Shown: positions 7,905 to 16,582, counted from the stretch's first letter. The stretch is 64,000 nt of DNA from an uncultured Eggerthellaceae bacterium (GCA_910589125.1 CAJURX010000007.1:43785-107784); one strand, 5' to 3'. A program made the numbers and translations. Notes: generated by a model from the sequence alone, not told the origin.

Positions 7905-9737
7905 TCAAGAGATCATCTGCTGCAGATAGATTTCGTTTTTGAGTTCCTTGGCATTTTCGGCGGTAAGCTCTTCTTTGAGCATCATCGAATCAATGATCTT
8001 GAGCTGCTGTACATACGCCTTTTCTTGGATGTCGCTAACTGCACCCTTGGTATCTCGGAGGACGGTCTTCTTTCTCTGCTTTGCCTCTCGCCTGTCTTGC
8101 GGTTCGACCTTATCGGTGGGCTTAGGTTTCTCCTGATCGCGCAACGCGCGATCATAAAGACTATCGACCTTGTTGCAAATCGCTTCTGCGCTCTCTTTCA
8201 CTGTGTTGCTTGCGCAAGGAATCAGCTCCTTTATCCGCTCTGAATACCTCCCTAACACGATCATCGTAGCTGATTCGTCGACGCGATCGAAGTATCTTGG
8301 CATTTCGCCGACCGGAATCGTGCTTTCCAGTAGATCAAGCAACCGAGGTTCAACTGTGGGTGTTTTACAGTCTTTAGCCAAGCCCGTCCTTCCAGAATCG
8401 AGCTGAATCGCCACCATGGTTCTCCCAAGAAGCATTATCTCTGAGTCAGCAGAATCATGAGTCTTATCATCTCCTTCACCGAAGCCAACAAGCGCAGGTA
8501 CAGCGAAGTTCGCAAGCAGCAATGTGCACAGGATCACACCAGAGACTACGAATATCGCTTCTGGCCGCAATATAAAACTCTCCCCAAATGCTAGGGTTCC
8601 GGGTAGCGTTAGAACGAGGGATAGCGTCACCCCTCCTTTGGTTCCCGCAAACGTCATAGCTAGATCATTAGCTATAGCCTTAATGCCAAAACAGCCTTTT
8701 ATCGAATCACCTTGATGAGCTGCATTAACAACATCCATACAAAGAACCCAGATAAACCGAACCGACTCCAACAGGAAAACAATAGCTACTACGCAGAACA
8801 GTAAATATGCCGGCTCTATCATGCTTGTTGTAATCATTGGGTCGAAAACGACCGGAAGCTGCATCCCTAGAACAACAAAGATGATTCCATTGAGCAAGTA
8901 CTCAATAGTGCTCCAGGTTCCTTCAGACTGTACATGCATTCTGGCTGTTCTTGGTGTTTGCCTCTTAGGCATCATGGAGAAAACCAAACCACAACATACT
9001 ACGGCTATTATCGAGCCAATCCCCATCGCCTCGGATGCTAGATAGACAACAAACGGGATAGCCATCTCAAGAACGACATAAGCCGAGGGGCTATCAATAA
9101 GATAATCGCTGGCAACGCGCATAAGGAACCATGCTGCAACTCCGCATATGCCGCCGAACAGCAAACCTCCCACAAGATCCATCGCGAGCAATTCTCCAGC
9201 TTGCGATACTGCGAATACCCCAGTTAGAGCCACGGCAAGCGAGCACTGAAAACAAACCGTTCCAGATACATCATTGAACAGGGCCTCTCCCTTTAGAAGC
9301 GCCTCATGCCTCTTACCGAACCTAATGTCTTTCATGAGGGCAACTACAGCCGTCACGTCGGTCGGACCCATTGCGGCACCCATAGCGAAAGCTATCGCCA
9401 GCGGAATTGCTGGGATAAGGCCATGGATGGCAAAACCCACGCATACCATGATAGTTACTACAAGACCGAAGGAGGGCGATATCACGCCATTGCGCCTTTG
9501 CCATAGTTCTGCCTTATCGACATGTCTTGATTCATTGAATAGCAATGGCGCGATGAAAAGCAAGAGCAGAATATCCGCATTGATGCCCGAGGAAAACGGC
9601 ATAGGAACAAGGATCGAAACGATAACGCCGATCGCGATCTGAATCAGTGGAAGAGATAGCCGTTTGAGGATCTTCGAGAACAGCCCGGCGGCAGCGACTG
9701 CCGTAAATAAGATCAATGCATCAACTACAGAATCCAT
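7905..9737 (-). CDS. CPA1-family Na+/H+ antiporter with long cytosolic tail
   Basis: A roughly 610-aa cation:proton antiporter. About 12 membrane helices occupy residues 1-430, including the conserved AMGAAMGPTDVTAVVAL and GEALFNDVSG segments in which the acidic and Asn/Asp residues transport the ion. Residues about 440-610 form a charged, helical cytosolic tail ending near ENAKELKNEIYLQQM. I chose MDSVVDALIL at 9737, which overlaps the relQ-like gene by 17 bp; the longer reading lacks a membrane-protein-like N-terminus. It is the last gene of an operon with a CBS-fused MFS pump and a (p)ppGpp synthetase. Confidence 0.87.
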   Translation of the reverse strand: MDSVVDALILFTAVAAAGLFSKILKRLSLPLIQIAIGVIVSILVPMPFSSGINADILLLLFIAPLLFNESRHVDKAELWQRRNGVISPSFGLVVTIMVCVGFAIHGLIPAIPLAIAFAMGAAMGPTDVTAVVALMKDIRFGKRHEALLKGEALFNDVSGTVCFQCSLAVALTGVFAVSQAGELLAMDLVGGLLFGGICGVAAWFLMRVASDYLIDSPSAYVVLEMAIPFVVYLASEAMGIGSIIAVVCCGLVFSMMPKRQTPRTARMHVQSEGTWSTIEYLLNGIIFVVLGMQLPVVFDPMITTSMIEPAYLLFCVVAIVFLLESVRFIWVLCMDVVNAAHQGDSIKGCFGIKAIANDLAMTFAGTKGGVTLSLVLTLPGTLAFGESFILRPEAIFVVSGVILCTLLLANFAVPALVGFGEGDDKTHDSADSEIMLLGRTMVAIQLDSGRTGLAKDCKTPTVEPRLLDLLESTIPVGEMPRYFDRVDESATMIVLGRYSERIKELIPCASNTVKESAEAICNKVDSLYDRALRDQEKPKPTDKVEPQDRREAKQRKKTVLRDTKGAVSDIQEKAYVQQLKIIDSMMLKEELTAENAKELKNEIYLQQMIS

Positions 9738-10428
9738 CCGATTCCAACTCCTTCTCCAGCTGCGCAATTGCATCTCTGACCTTCTGCATGTCAGCGTCTA
9801 GAGAAGCTGCATTTTGCGAGATGCGCGATAGGTGCTGCCCTATCTCCTCCAAAGCCGGCTCTTGTAAGGTTGTCTTCTTGTAACGAATTTTGTGCTCGAG
9901 GCTGGTCCAAAAATCCATCGCTATCGTCCTCAACTGCACTTCGACTTTTGTGTGTCGAGTTTCAGCTTTAAGGAATATGGGGACTTCGACGATCAGATGA
10001 AGACTCCGATATCCCGAAGGTTTCGGATGTGCGATATAGTCTTTGCATTCGATGAGCCTGATATCATTTTGTCCCGACAGGCAGTCCGCAAGAGTATATA
10101 TATCATCCATAAATGAACATATGACACGAACACCTGCGATGTCGAAGATGTTGTCCTCAAGCGATTTAATGCTTAGGGGGAGGCCCATCCTCGCTAGTTT
10201 TGCAGCGATGCTTCTCGGTTCCTTGATCCTTGTCTTTATTGATTCGATGGGATTGCGATCGTGGTCTACATTGAATTTCTCATTGAGGACATCAAATTTA
10301 GTCTTGACCTCAAGCATCGCGCCGCGATAGTACGCTTGGAGTAGTTTCCAATAATGCATGTCTTTATGAATCGCTTCGTTCAGCGCCTCTTCATGCTGCA
10401 GGAATCTACGCTCGGGCTTAATTGGCAT
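9721..10428 (-). CDS. RelQ-like small alarmone (p)ppGpp synthetase
   Basis: A 235-aa stand-alone RelA/SpoT synthetase domain with no hydrolase, TGS or ACT domain. Diagnostic segments are AYYRGAMLEVKTKFDVLNEKF, DNIFDIAGVRVIC, the G-loop HPKPSGYRSLHLIVEVP and VEVQLRTIAMDFWTSLEHKI, all RelQ-type rather than toxSAS-type. The predicted activity is pyrophosphate transfer from ATP to GDP/GTP in the cytosol. It lies 15 bp downstream of the MFS-CBS gene and overlaps the antiporter gene, so all three are probably translated from one mRNA. RelQ genes are usually not found between transporters; the linkage suggests alarmone signalling tied to efflux or ion stress. Confidence 0.88.
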   Translation of the reverse strand: MPIKPERRFLQHEEALNEAIHKDMHYWKLLQAYYRGAMLEVKTKFDVLNEKFNVDHDRNPIESIKTRIKEPRSIAAKLARMGLPLSIKSLEDNIFDIAGVRVICSFMDDIYTLADCLSGQNDIRLIECKDYIAHPKPSGYRSLHLIVEVPIFLKAETRHTKVEVQLRTIAMDFWTSLEHKIRYKKTTLQEPALEEIGQHLSRISQNAASLDADMQKVRDAIAQLEKELESDGFCS

Positions 10429-10443
10429 GTTCTTGGGCAGATT

Positions 10444-12321
10444 CTACTCAGCAAGGGTGACCATGAGGTGGTTCACGATGTCTTTACGATTGATCGTGCC
10501 GATGAATACGCCCTCTTTCATTACAGGAACCTTTTTTATCCTGCGTTCTGAAAGCAGCTGGCATACATCTTTGAACGATGCGCGAGCTTCAATCGTTATG
10601 ACCTTCTTCGTAGCAATCGAGGATGCATCTTTCTTGAGGATATCCTCGAGCCGCCTCCTTTCAGTTACGATTCCGTCGCCAGCTAGCAACTCTGGAACGT
10701 AGCTATAGAAATCCACAAGAGACGCTTTAATCTTGTCGGAGCCCAGCTGCTTTAACGCGTCGCCAACGGAGAGAAATGCAATGATAGAGCCATCGCGATC
10801 GATGATAGGAGCATCGGTTGTCCCAGCATCATTGAACATAAAAAGCGCTTTTCGAACAGTAGTGCCATTCGGAATGACGAGCGAATCAACGGCAACCAGA
10901 CCTTCCGCATTCGGGAACCCAATCCCGGTGTTTTGGATCTGCGAATCGTCGCGCTTTACGAATAGGAAAATGCAGATGGCGATGACCAGAACGCATGCAG
11001 CAACGATGATATAGATTGCTGAGGCACCTGTTATCGTCGACGCAGCCACACCTTCGCCTGCATGACTCTGAGAGACAACGGCCATCAGCGAAACCAGAAT
11101 CGCTGTTCCGATCGCACTCGCGATTTGGCGCATGATGTTTGATACCGCATTGCCGTGCGGTATTAGATCATCAGGCAAAAAGCCAAGGCTCCACGTATTG
11201 ATTGGTGTTGTAATGCAAAGCATCCCTGCTGTTGTCAAAACAGTGAGTGCAGCCAACAGAATCAGGGACGTCTGCCCATCAATGAAGGCAAGTCCGGCAT
11301 ATCCGGCACAAACGATTATCGCGCCCACCGTTGAAACGATGCGTGGCCCAAATCGATCGAATAGTTTTCCAGCACCCAACGCCGCAAATGCTCCAATGAG
11401 CGCACCTGGCAAAGTGACAAGGCCGGTTTCGCTCGCTGAGCCACCCATGCCTTGCTGGATGAGCAGAGGCATTATGACAGCATTGGCATTCACAACCAAT
11501 TGGATTCCCATTAGGATACATAGTCCAACCGTGAACCGGAAATATGCGAATACTTTCAAATTCAATAATGGATCAGGGATCTTGAGTTGACGCCGAGCGA
11601 AAACGACGACAAGGACAATTCCAACAACGATAGAGATAGCATTAATGAGGGTAAGGCCCTGGTTTCCGAACTCGCTAATGCCGTACAGGAGGGCAAGAAG
11701 ACCCAAGGAGGAAAGAATCAGGGATGGGATATCGAGCTTCGCATTCTCCGTGCTTCCATAATTCGAGAGAGCTGGGATTGCAATGAGAGCAAATACCGCA
11801 GTAATCGCAGCCATGCCGAAATAGACAACCTGCCATCCTGCCAAGTCCGTTAGGAAGCCGGTCGCCGCAGGCCCAATTGCTGGCATCAACATGGTGATGA
11901 GAGAGTAGATGCCCATCGCTGTTCCTCGCTTTTCTAGGGGGAATACGAGGAGCATTACCGATGTAGCCAATGGCATCATTATCCCAGCACAAGCGCCCTG
12001 TAGGCAGCGACCGACCAGAAGGATTATGAATTGAGGCGCGAATGCGCACATGATACTTCCAATGAAGAACAACGCCATGGAAGCAAAGAATATCTGACGA
12101 GTTGAGCATCGATTCATAAGAAAAGCGCTTATGGGAACGAGAAGCGCCATAACAATGGTATAGCCTGATACTAGCCATTGAGCAGTAGCGGAACTTACGC
12201 TCATCTCATCCATTATCGATGGGAGCATTGGTGATATCGCTGTCTGATTCAGGATGGCAAGACTGGCACCTCCGACAAGGATGACCAACATCAAAACCTG
12301 TTTGCCCGTTAAGGCCGCCAC
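10444..12321 (-). CDS. DHA2-type MFS efflux pump fused to two C-terminal CBS domains
   Basis: The first 460 or so residues form a 14-TM DHA2 (EmrB/QacA-like) antiporter, with SILNQTAISPMLP-type residues in helix 1, GRCLQGACAGIMMPL and the motif C region PAIGPAATGFLTDLAGW. After the last helix (VLVIAICIFLFVKR) come about 150 soluble residues with two CBS motifs, roughly LVIPNGTTVRKALFMF...FLSVGDAL and ITIEARASFKDVCQLL...GTINRKDIV. CBS pairs bind adenine nucleotides and usually gate the attached protein. I chose a GTG start at 12321 because AGAGGAG lies 7 nt upstream; an ATG at 12399 has no ribosome site. It heads the operon and is divergent from a tetR gene. Confidence 0.88.
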   Translation of the reverse strand: MAALTGKQVLMLVILVGGASLAILNQTAISPMLPSIMDEMSVSSATAQWLVSGYTIVMALLVPISAFLMNRCSTRQIFFASMALFFIGSIMCAFAPQFIILLVGRCLQGACAGIMMPLATSVMLLVFPLEKRGTAMGIYSLITMLMPAIGPAATGFLTDLAGWQVVYFGMAAITAVFALIAIPALSNYGSTENAKLDIPSLILSSLGLLALLYGISEFGNQGLTLINAISIVVGIVLVVVFARRQLKIPDPLLNLKVFAYFRFTVGLCILMGIQLVVNANAVIMPLLIQQGMGGSASETGLVTLPGALIGAFAALGAGKLFDRFGPRIVSTVGAIIVCAGYAGLAFIDGQTSLILLAALTVLTTAGMLCITTPINTWSLGFLPDDLIPHGNAVSNIMRQIASAIGTAILVSLMAVVSQSHAGEGVAASTITGASAIYIIVAACVLVIAICIFLFVKRDDSQIQNTGIGFPNAEGLVAVDSLVIPNGTTVRKALFMFNDAGTTDAPIIDRDGSIIAFLSVGDALKQLGSDKIKASLVDFYSYVPELLAGDGIVTERRRLEDILKKDASSIATKKVITIEARASFKDVCQLLSERRIKKVPVMKEGVFIGTINRKDIVNHLMVTLAE

Positions 12322-12374
12322 GTCAACACTCCTCTTCGAGACTTTCCATGCGCTAATGCGTATGACCACTAATC

Positions 12375-12484
12375 CAACATTGTGTTGTAATATGGACATA
12401 TATCTTAGTAATGGTAATTGCAGCGGACAACCATCAATCTGTTGTAGCTTGTTGGCAATACAACAACCAAGACAATAGTGTTGG
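12375..12484. promoter_or_regulatory. Divergent promoter/operator region between MFS-CBS and TetR genes
   Basis: Several overlapping TGTTG/CAACA inverted repeats crowd the 176-bp gap: CAACA-TTG-TGTTG at 12375-12387, GTTGTA (12441-12446) with TACAAC (12459-12464), TTGTTG (12449-12454) with CAACAA (12461-12466), and CCAA (12467-12470) with TTGG (12481-12484). The repeated half-site GTTGTA also occurs at 12384-12389. This is the usual architecture for a TetR repressor controlling its own gene and a divergent efflux pump. Confidence 0.65.
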
Positions 12485-12497
12485 ATTGGGGTTCAGG

Positions 12498-13076
12498 ATG
12501 ACCAAGAAGACATCAAGCGCCGGTTCAGAGAACCGTAGGGTCAAGATGACGAAGATCTTGCTCAACGATGCGCTAATGAAACAGTTAGAGGAAAAGCCTT
12601 TATCTCGAGTGACGGTAAAATCCATTTGCGAATATGCAGACATCAATCGATCGACATACTATACATACTACGACGATCCGTTCGACCAGTTCGAAAGATT
12701 CGGTTCGGAAGAGCTTGAGCGATTAAGGTCTTACATACTTGACAATCGTGCCAAACCTGGCGGAGATCCAGAGGAAATGCGCAAGCATAGCATGGAGACC
12801 CTGTTATCCTTCGTCGAGACGAATAGGCGTCTCTTCAATATCTTCCTGGGCGAAAGTCGCTTAATGTCGTTCAAGAGAGAATTCACAGTCATCATGGGAG
12901 AATGCATGCTGACAGGAATATCTACCAACAACAGAAAGAAAGACGCATATAGATTCATATTCGTCAGTTCAGGTTGTCTAGGTGTGATTCAGCATTGGCT
13001 GTCGATGAATTGCGACGCACCGATTCATGACATTGCTGACTCTATCAATGCATTCTGGTCCGAAGGCAATGTATGA
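12498..13076 (+). CDS. TetR/AcrR family regulator of the MFS-CBS operon
   Basis: A 192-aa protein with a TetR HTH at residues about 15-60: NRRVKMTKILLNDALMKQL, VTVKSICEYADINRSTYYTYYDDPFDQFE. The C-terminal half (SMETLLSFVETNRRLFNIFLGES onward, ending DSINAFWSEGNV) is the TetR_C_7-like ligand domain common in DHA2-linked regulators. The ATG at 12498 gives the normal N-terminus; one at 12546 with AGGG upstream would cut into the HTH. It is divergent from the efflux operon across a gap full of inverted repeats, so it probably represses both. Confidence 0.88.
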   Translation: MTKKTSSAGSENRRVKMTKILLNDALMKQLEEKPLSRVTVKSICEYADINRSTYYTYYDDPFDQFERFGSEELERLRSYILDNRAKPGGDPEEMRKHSMETLLSFVETNRRLFNIFLGESRLMSFKREFTVIMGECMLTGISTNNRKKDAYRFIFVSSGCLGVIQHWLSMNCDAPIHDIADSINAFWSEGNV

Positions 13077-13084
13077 ATAGAGTC

Positions 13085-13135
13085 TGGTGGCGAGTCTGTG
13101 TAAAACCACCCGCCACCATACGGGCGCAATGCCCG
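13085..13135. repeat. Two short hairpins at the Region 1/Region 2 junction
   Basis: TGGTGGCG (13085-13092) pairs with CGCCACCA (13111-13118), and CGGGC-GCAAT-GCCCG follows at 13121-13135. The first could end the tetR transcript, although no T-run follows. The 217-bp stretch 13077-13293 contains no gene. Base composition changes here from the AT-richer left part to the transfer element, so this may be a junction, but no attachment-site repeat is visible. Confidence 0.4.
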
Positions 13136-13246
13136 GCATCCGCGCCTCCCACGGGGAGAGACAATCTCATGATGCAATAGTCACACTGCCGCTAAGAATG
13201 CCATAGGAATCACGTTTCAACATCAAGGCACTGGTATATACAAAAG

Positions 13247-13270
13247 AAGGGAGCCGTTTATGGCTCCCTT
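13247..13270 (-). terminator. Rho-independent-type terminator of the 257-aa gene
   Basis: AAGGGAGCC-GTTTAT-GGCTCCCTT forms a perfect 9-bp stem with a 6-nt loop. Read on the minus strand it is followed by CTTTTG, and it lies 23 bp beyond the stop of the leftward gene ending at 13294. Confidence 0.8.
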
Positions 13271-13293
13271 GCTCCTGAGGATGCACAACCCAA

Positions 13294-14067
13294 TCAAGCT
13301 GAGGGCAGAACCTTCCGTGATGCCTTAGTGTCGAAGGAGAACCAATCTTTGACGACATGCCAGAGATGCTTGATGCGATACGGCAGCATAACGAACGTGG
13401 CCCTGCGAGAAAGCCTCTTCTGATTCATTGCCCGGTCGGCCATCTTCGCTAGGACCTCGCTTCGCTGTTGATACGTCCTCCAGGACGGGATGTCTGCGCA
13501 CATATGGCAGTATGCCTGCGTTCGGAAGCGAAGCTCCCTCAGCCAGCTCTCCTCTGTGGTATGCCACTGGAGGCCCATCTTGCGATACAGCTTCAGCCAA
13601 TGAGCATCGAAGAAGTCATAGCCGCAACCATCGATGCCAATGTACCAGTCAGAATCCTCATCCTCGTAGACTCCTATCCCGCAGTCGTTGAAGAGCTTGA
13701 TCTCTTCGTAAGTCGGATTGGAATAGAGGTCCCATACCGTGTTCCACATGGGCCTTCCGTTCATGCAATAGAGATCCTCGAAGGAAATCTCGATCTGCTC
13801 GCTCTCGTTCTTGGCGACAATGATCTCGTCTTCCATGTTGATCTTGGTGACCTCATAGGGATAGTCATCGCATGAGCCGTATTCGCCGTACTCGCTGATT
13901 GTCTCTCCGATCTGCGGGAGATCCTTGCACTGCAGGAACCTTCCTTCGTCTGGTCTCTCTAGCAGATCCACGCTTACAGCCTTGTGTGTGGAATTGAACC
14001 AGTCTGAGCAGCCCTGCTGCTCGGTGATCCAGCCAGACGGTCTGCCTGCTCTCTGAAAGTCGAACAT
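13294..14067 (-). CDS. Hypothetical ICE accessory protein, acidic and Trp/Tyr-rich
   Basis: I do not recognise this 257-aa protein. It is soluble, with many Trp, Tyr, Asp and Glu residues in its middle (for example GCGYDFFDAHWLKLYRKMGL), and has a basic helical C-terminus (LSRRATFVMLPYRIKHLWHV). The start at 14067 lies 5 bp after the stop of the DUF3846 gene, which implies translational coupling; an upstream in-frame ATG at 14166 would overlap that gene. It ends at a strong terminator. Pairing with DUF3846 suggests an element-borne accessory module. Confidence 0.72.
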   Translation of the reverse strand: MFDFQRAGRPSGWITEQQGCSDWFNSTHKAVSVDLLERPDEGRFLQCKDLPQIGETISEYGEYGSCDDYPYEVTKINMEDEIIVAKNESEQIEISFEDLYCMNGRPMWNTVWDLYSNPTYEEIKLFNDCGIGVYEDEDSDWYIGIDGCGYDFFDAHWLKLYRKMGLQWHTTEESWLRELRFRTQAYCHMCADIPSWRTYQQRSEVLAKMADRAMNQKRLSRRATFVMLPYRIKHLWHVVKDWFSFDTKASRKVLPSA

Positions 14068-14072
14068 ACAGA

Positions 14073-14537
14073 TCACGCACCCTTCCGCATCTGGTTGATG
14101 AGCCAGAACTTCAATGAGGTGTTGATGCCTGAATGCGAATCCCAGAAGTCTTCCTCTAGCTGGCAAAGCTCCTCATCAGAGATGTCACGCAGGATCCGCT
14201 CTCCCTGATCGTCCACGTCGTACGAACAGGCCACGATGGGACCATACAGGATGGTATACAGATCACCCTTCTTGACAGGCGTTTCCATATCCATCATGGA
14301 GAGGTATCCCATCTTCTCCATTCGTTCGTTGGCATAGACCGTGCGGCTTGGCATGAGCCCCTCTGCGATGCCGTTGTCGTTCACCCACAGAAGCGGCTTG
14401 TCCCCATAAAGGACATCCACCGGCTCTATGAGTCCACCGACCAGACCCTGCAGAGGCTTCAGATAGCTTCCGCTCTCATCCGGTTCGATATCGATGGTTC
14501 TGATCTCTTCCATTGGCTCCATAACTGCTACCTTCAT
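14073..14537 (-). CDS. DUF3846 domain-containing protein
   Basis: The N-terminal half carries the DUF3846 pattern: a short beta strand, LKPLQGLVGGLIEPVDVLYG, then WVNDNGIAEGLMPSRTVYAN. The C-terminal third (DISDEELCQLEEDFWDS...WLINQMRKGA) is acidic and helical. DUF3846 proteins are common on plasmids, phages and conjugative elements of Gram-positives; their biochemical role is unknown. The ATG is preceded by GATAGGAGCAGTC. It is the first gene of a two-gene leftward unit and is divergent from parB at 14755. Confidence 0.8.
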   Translation of the reverse strand: MKVAVMEPMEEIRTIDIEPDESGSYLKPLQGLVGGLIEPVDVLYGDKPLLWVNDNGIAEGLMPSRTVYANERMEKMGYLSMMDMETPVKKGDLYTILYGPIVACSYDVDDQGERILRDISDEELCQLEEDFWDSHSGINTSLKFWLINQMRKGA

Positions 14538-14539
14538 GA

Positions 14540-14613
14540 CTGCTCCTATCCTTTGCTTGTCTTGTATGTGAACAGGAGCAGCCCATGAGGGCCTCCTCCT
14601 GGGATTCCCTCAT
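14540..14613. promoter_or_regulatory. Inverted repeats in the DUF3846-parB divergent gap
   Basis: CTGCTCCT (14540-14547) is inverted as AGGAGCAG (14574-14581), and ATGAGGG (14585-14591) as CCCTCAT (14607-14613). The first repeat overlaps the ribosome site of the leftward gene and could form a leader hairpin or an operator. I could not assign clear promoters for either direction. Confidence 0.4.
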
Positions 14614-14754
14614 GTCTGCTTTGGCATTCAGTTTCGATAAGATTATGCGTTTCTCAAGGTGCGACTCTTGCCCCGGGTGGTAATTGTCGGGGACGCGGGT
14701 GCATGTCCATCATCGGATCATTTGAATTCGACGCCTTCCTCTTCACCCCTTGTC

Positions 14755-15615
14755 ATGTCCGATATATCGAAGGGTATGAACAAGGCCAAGCTAGGAGAGC
14801 ATCTGGCAGAAGATGCCAACAAGGAGATCATCATAGCGCTACCTTGTAGTGTTATCTCTCCACGTCCTGATAACCGGAAACTCGACTCTTCAGTCGTGAG
14901 CGAGATCGCACAATCGTTTTCGAAGACAGGACAAGCTATCCCTGTCATAGCCAGACCGCTCATGGATGGAACCTATGAGCTCGTGGACGGACACCACCGC
15001 CTGGCAGCCAAAGAGATCGCCAGAAAGCATGATCCCGAAAATCCAGATCACAAGCGCATCGATTGCATCATCAGGAATCTCACCGACGCGCAAGCAGAGA
15101 TCCAGAGCGCTGTAGCCAACATCCAGAAACCTCTCACGCAAGCAGAGAAGGGCCGCCTTTTCGAGCGTATAGGCATTCGCGTTGACGAGATGCGAGCTGA
15201 TGACCCTTCCGCCTTCGATGGTCTTGACCGAGGAAGCGCCATAGCCTCCTGTGCCTCTGAAGCCGGCGCCAAGGTGAGCAAGGCCACGGTGTATAGGAGC
15301 ATCAATGCCGCGCATGCCGAAGATGGAACCCACGAATACGAGGGCATGAGCGAGAAGCAGCGCAAGACCGTATCCAAGATGCGTAAAGATGAGCGCCGCA
15401 AGGCTTCGCGCATACTGAAATCGCAAGGTGAGAAAGCGCTCGACGTATGGATCGATGGCGGGAAGAGAAGCGAAGACGATGAGCTGATTGCCCTGAGCAT
15501 AAGGAGGATCCGTTCAGCGTGTGCCGAGGTCAGGCGATGCGAGAAGCGCGGCTGCACTTTGAAATCATTGGACAGGAAGCTCGTAGAAGCTATTGAATCT
15601 GCCTTGGAAAACTAA
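14755..15615 (+). CDS. Stand-alone ParB/Spo0J-like nuclease-fold DNA-binding protein
   Basis: The ParB N-terminal fold is visible: IALPCSVISPRPDNRKLDSS, then VSEIAQSFSKTGQAIPVIAR and the VDGHHRLAA box (GxxRx-like, with HH). AVANIQKPLTQAEKGRLFER resembles the region before the ParB HTH, and GAKVSKATVYRSINAA looks like the recognition helix region. The C-terminus is basic and helical. No parA is adjacent; a true parAB pair lies at 45.1-46.8 kb. It may therefore be a regulator of transfer genes rather than a partition protein. The start is uncertain: ATG 14755 was chosen, and a GTG at 14659 is in frame. Confidence 0.8.
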   Translation: MSDISKGMNKAKLGEHLAEDANKEIIIALPCSVISPRPDNRKLDSSVVSEIAQSFSKTGQAIPVIARPLMDGTYELVDGHHRLAAKEIARKHDPENPDHKRIDCIIRNLTDAQAEIQSAVANIQKPLTQAEKGRLFERIGIRVDEMRADDPSAFDGLDRGSAIASCASEAGAKVSKATVYRSINAAHAEDGTHEYEGMSEKQRKTVSKMRKDERRKASRILKSQGEKALDVWIDGGKRSEDDELIALSIRRIRSACAEVRRCEKRGCTLKSLDRKLVEAIESALEN

Positions 15616-15635
15616 GGGAGGCCGAAGCCTCCCTT
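15614..15635 (+). terminator. Terminator hairpin after parB-like gene
   Basis: AAGGGAGGC-CGAA-GCCTCCCTT is a perfect 9-bp stem with a tetraloop immediately at the parB stop. Its stem closely resembles the one at 13247-13270. No strong T-run follows, but it may serve both convergent genes. Confidence 0.7.
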
Positions 15636-15664
15636 CCTGAATGCGCAACAGAGGACTAAAACAG

Positions 15665-16018
15665 CTATCTGCCATCCGCCTTGTACCTTTCTGCGAAATC
15701 CCTCGCGCTTGTGATATTGGGCTCGCCGGTCCTTTCGTTGAAGTGGTCGAGGGCCCAGTCCATATCGGCAAAGAAATGGTCGTATGCCGCGTAGACTACA
15801 AGCGCATTAAGCTGCGTTTCGTTCGCCCATTGGGATGCATCCGTGTCGATGACCTCTTGGCATTCTTCCAATCCGTTGCGTTCGATGCGCATCGCGTAGA
15901 AGAGCGTGCCCTCGATGTAGAGGTCCTTCTCGATGCTCTCGTACTCGCCGAATTCCTCAGATGCGAGCTCCTCGGCCAGCTTTCTTGCCATGTCGACGTC
16001 CAATATGAAGTCTTTCAT
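15665..16018 (-). CDS. Hypothetical acidic protein
   Basis: I do not recognise this 117-aa protein. It is strongly acidic (for example EELASEEFGEYESIEKDLYIEG) with a Trp/Tyr-containing centre and a short basic end (DFAERYKADGR). Small acidic proteins of this kind on mobile elements are sometimes DNA mimics such as antirestriction proteins, but no diagnostic motif is seen. The ATG has a purine-rich GAAAGGAGTTGC upstream, so it is very likely translated. It is convergent with the parB-like gene. Confidence 0.7.
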   Translation of the reverse strand: MKDFILDVDMARKLAEELASEEFGEYESIEKDLYIEGTLFYAMRIERNGLEECQEVIDTDASQWANETQLNALVVYAAYDHFFADMDWALDHFNERTGEPNITSARDFAERYKADGR

Positions 16019-16582
16019 CTTGCAACTCCTTTCAGGATCGCGCTTGGCTGGAACCGGCAGCGAAGGACCGCAGCAGTGGTTAGCCTCTATGCGCTTTTCA
16101 AGGTTCTCCGCCCTGTACTTTACGAGGGCGCGGATACTCCCTCATTGTGCGTTTGCTCATGGTGGCCGATGGCGTGGCTTGGGATCAGGGCTGCATGTCG
16201 GGATACGAATACAGACACACGTCGTCGCAAAAGCTGGTCAAACATGAAACACCGCTCAAACGCCGCTCGGGCTCAGCTCCCCTCCCTCACAGCGCGTCAA
16301 GGGCGCACATTTCCCTCACAAAACTTTTCGCGAAGACCACACGAAAACTTTGGTGACGGAACCGGCGCTTGCGCGCCTATGTGGCTTCATCCCTTGACCC
16401 GCCCGGGAGGTGAGCTATGTCGCAGTCATGCGATCGATGGCACGCCATCAATCGCGAAGAAAGCGATTGAACGTGTCGAATCGGAGAGAGGCGCAGCCGA
16501 ATAGAGCACTCGCACAATGCACGAAAAGCTGCGCATCTTTCCCGGATAGACGGCAGCGTCAAACGACCAGAAGGAGCGAATC
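16019..16582. other. 560-bp intergenic region with clustered inverted repeats and a micro-ORF
   Basis: No large gene is present. GATGGC-AC-GCCATC (16436-16449) runs directly into TCAATCGC (16448-16455) paired with GCGATTGA (16463-16470), giving two touching palindromes. A 17-codon micro-ORF with a good ribosome site (GGGAGGTGAGCT then ATG at 16416-16418) covers the same bases and stops at 16467-16469. This could be a leader peptide/attenuator for the gene at 16583, or a protein-binding site. The remaining stretch holds nothing that I recognise. Confidence 0.45.

Noticed and set aside
9721..10428. Toxic small alarmone synthetase (toxSAS) of a toxin-antitoxin pair
   Set aside because: The motifs are RelQ-like, and the neighbours are transporters rather than a small antitoxin gene.
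13077..13293. Left attachment site of the ICE at the composition change
   Set aside because: No copy of the tRNA-Ala 3' end and no integrase is found here; only short hairpins are visible.
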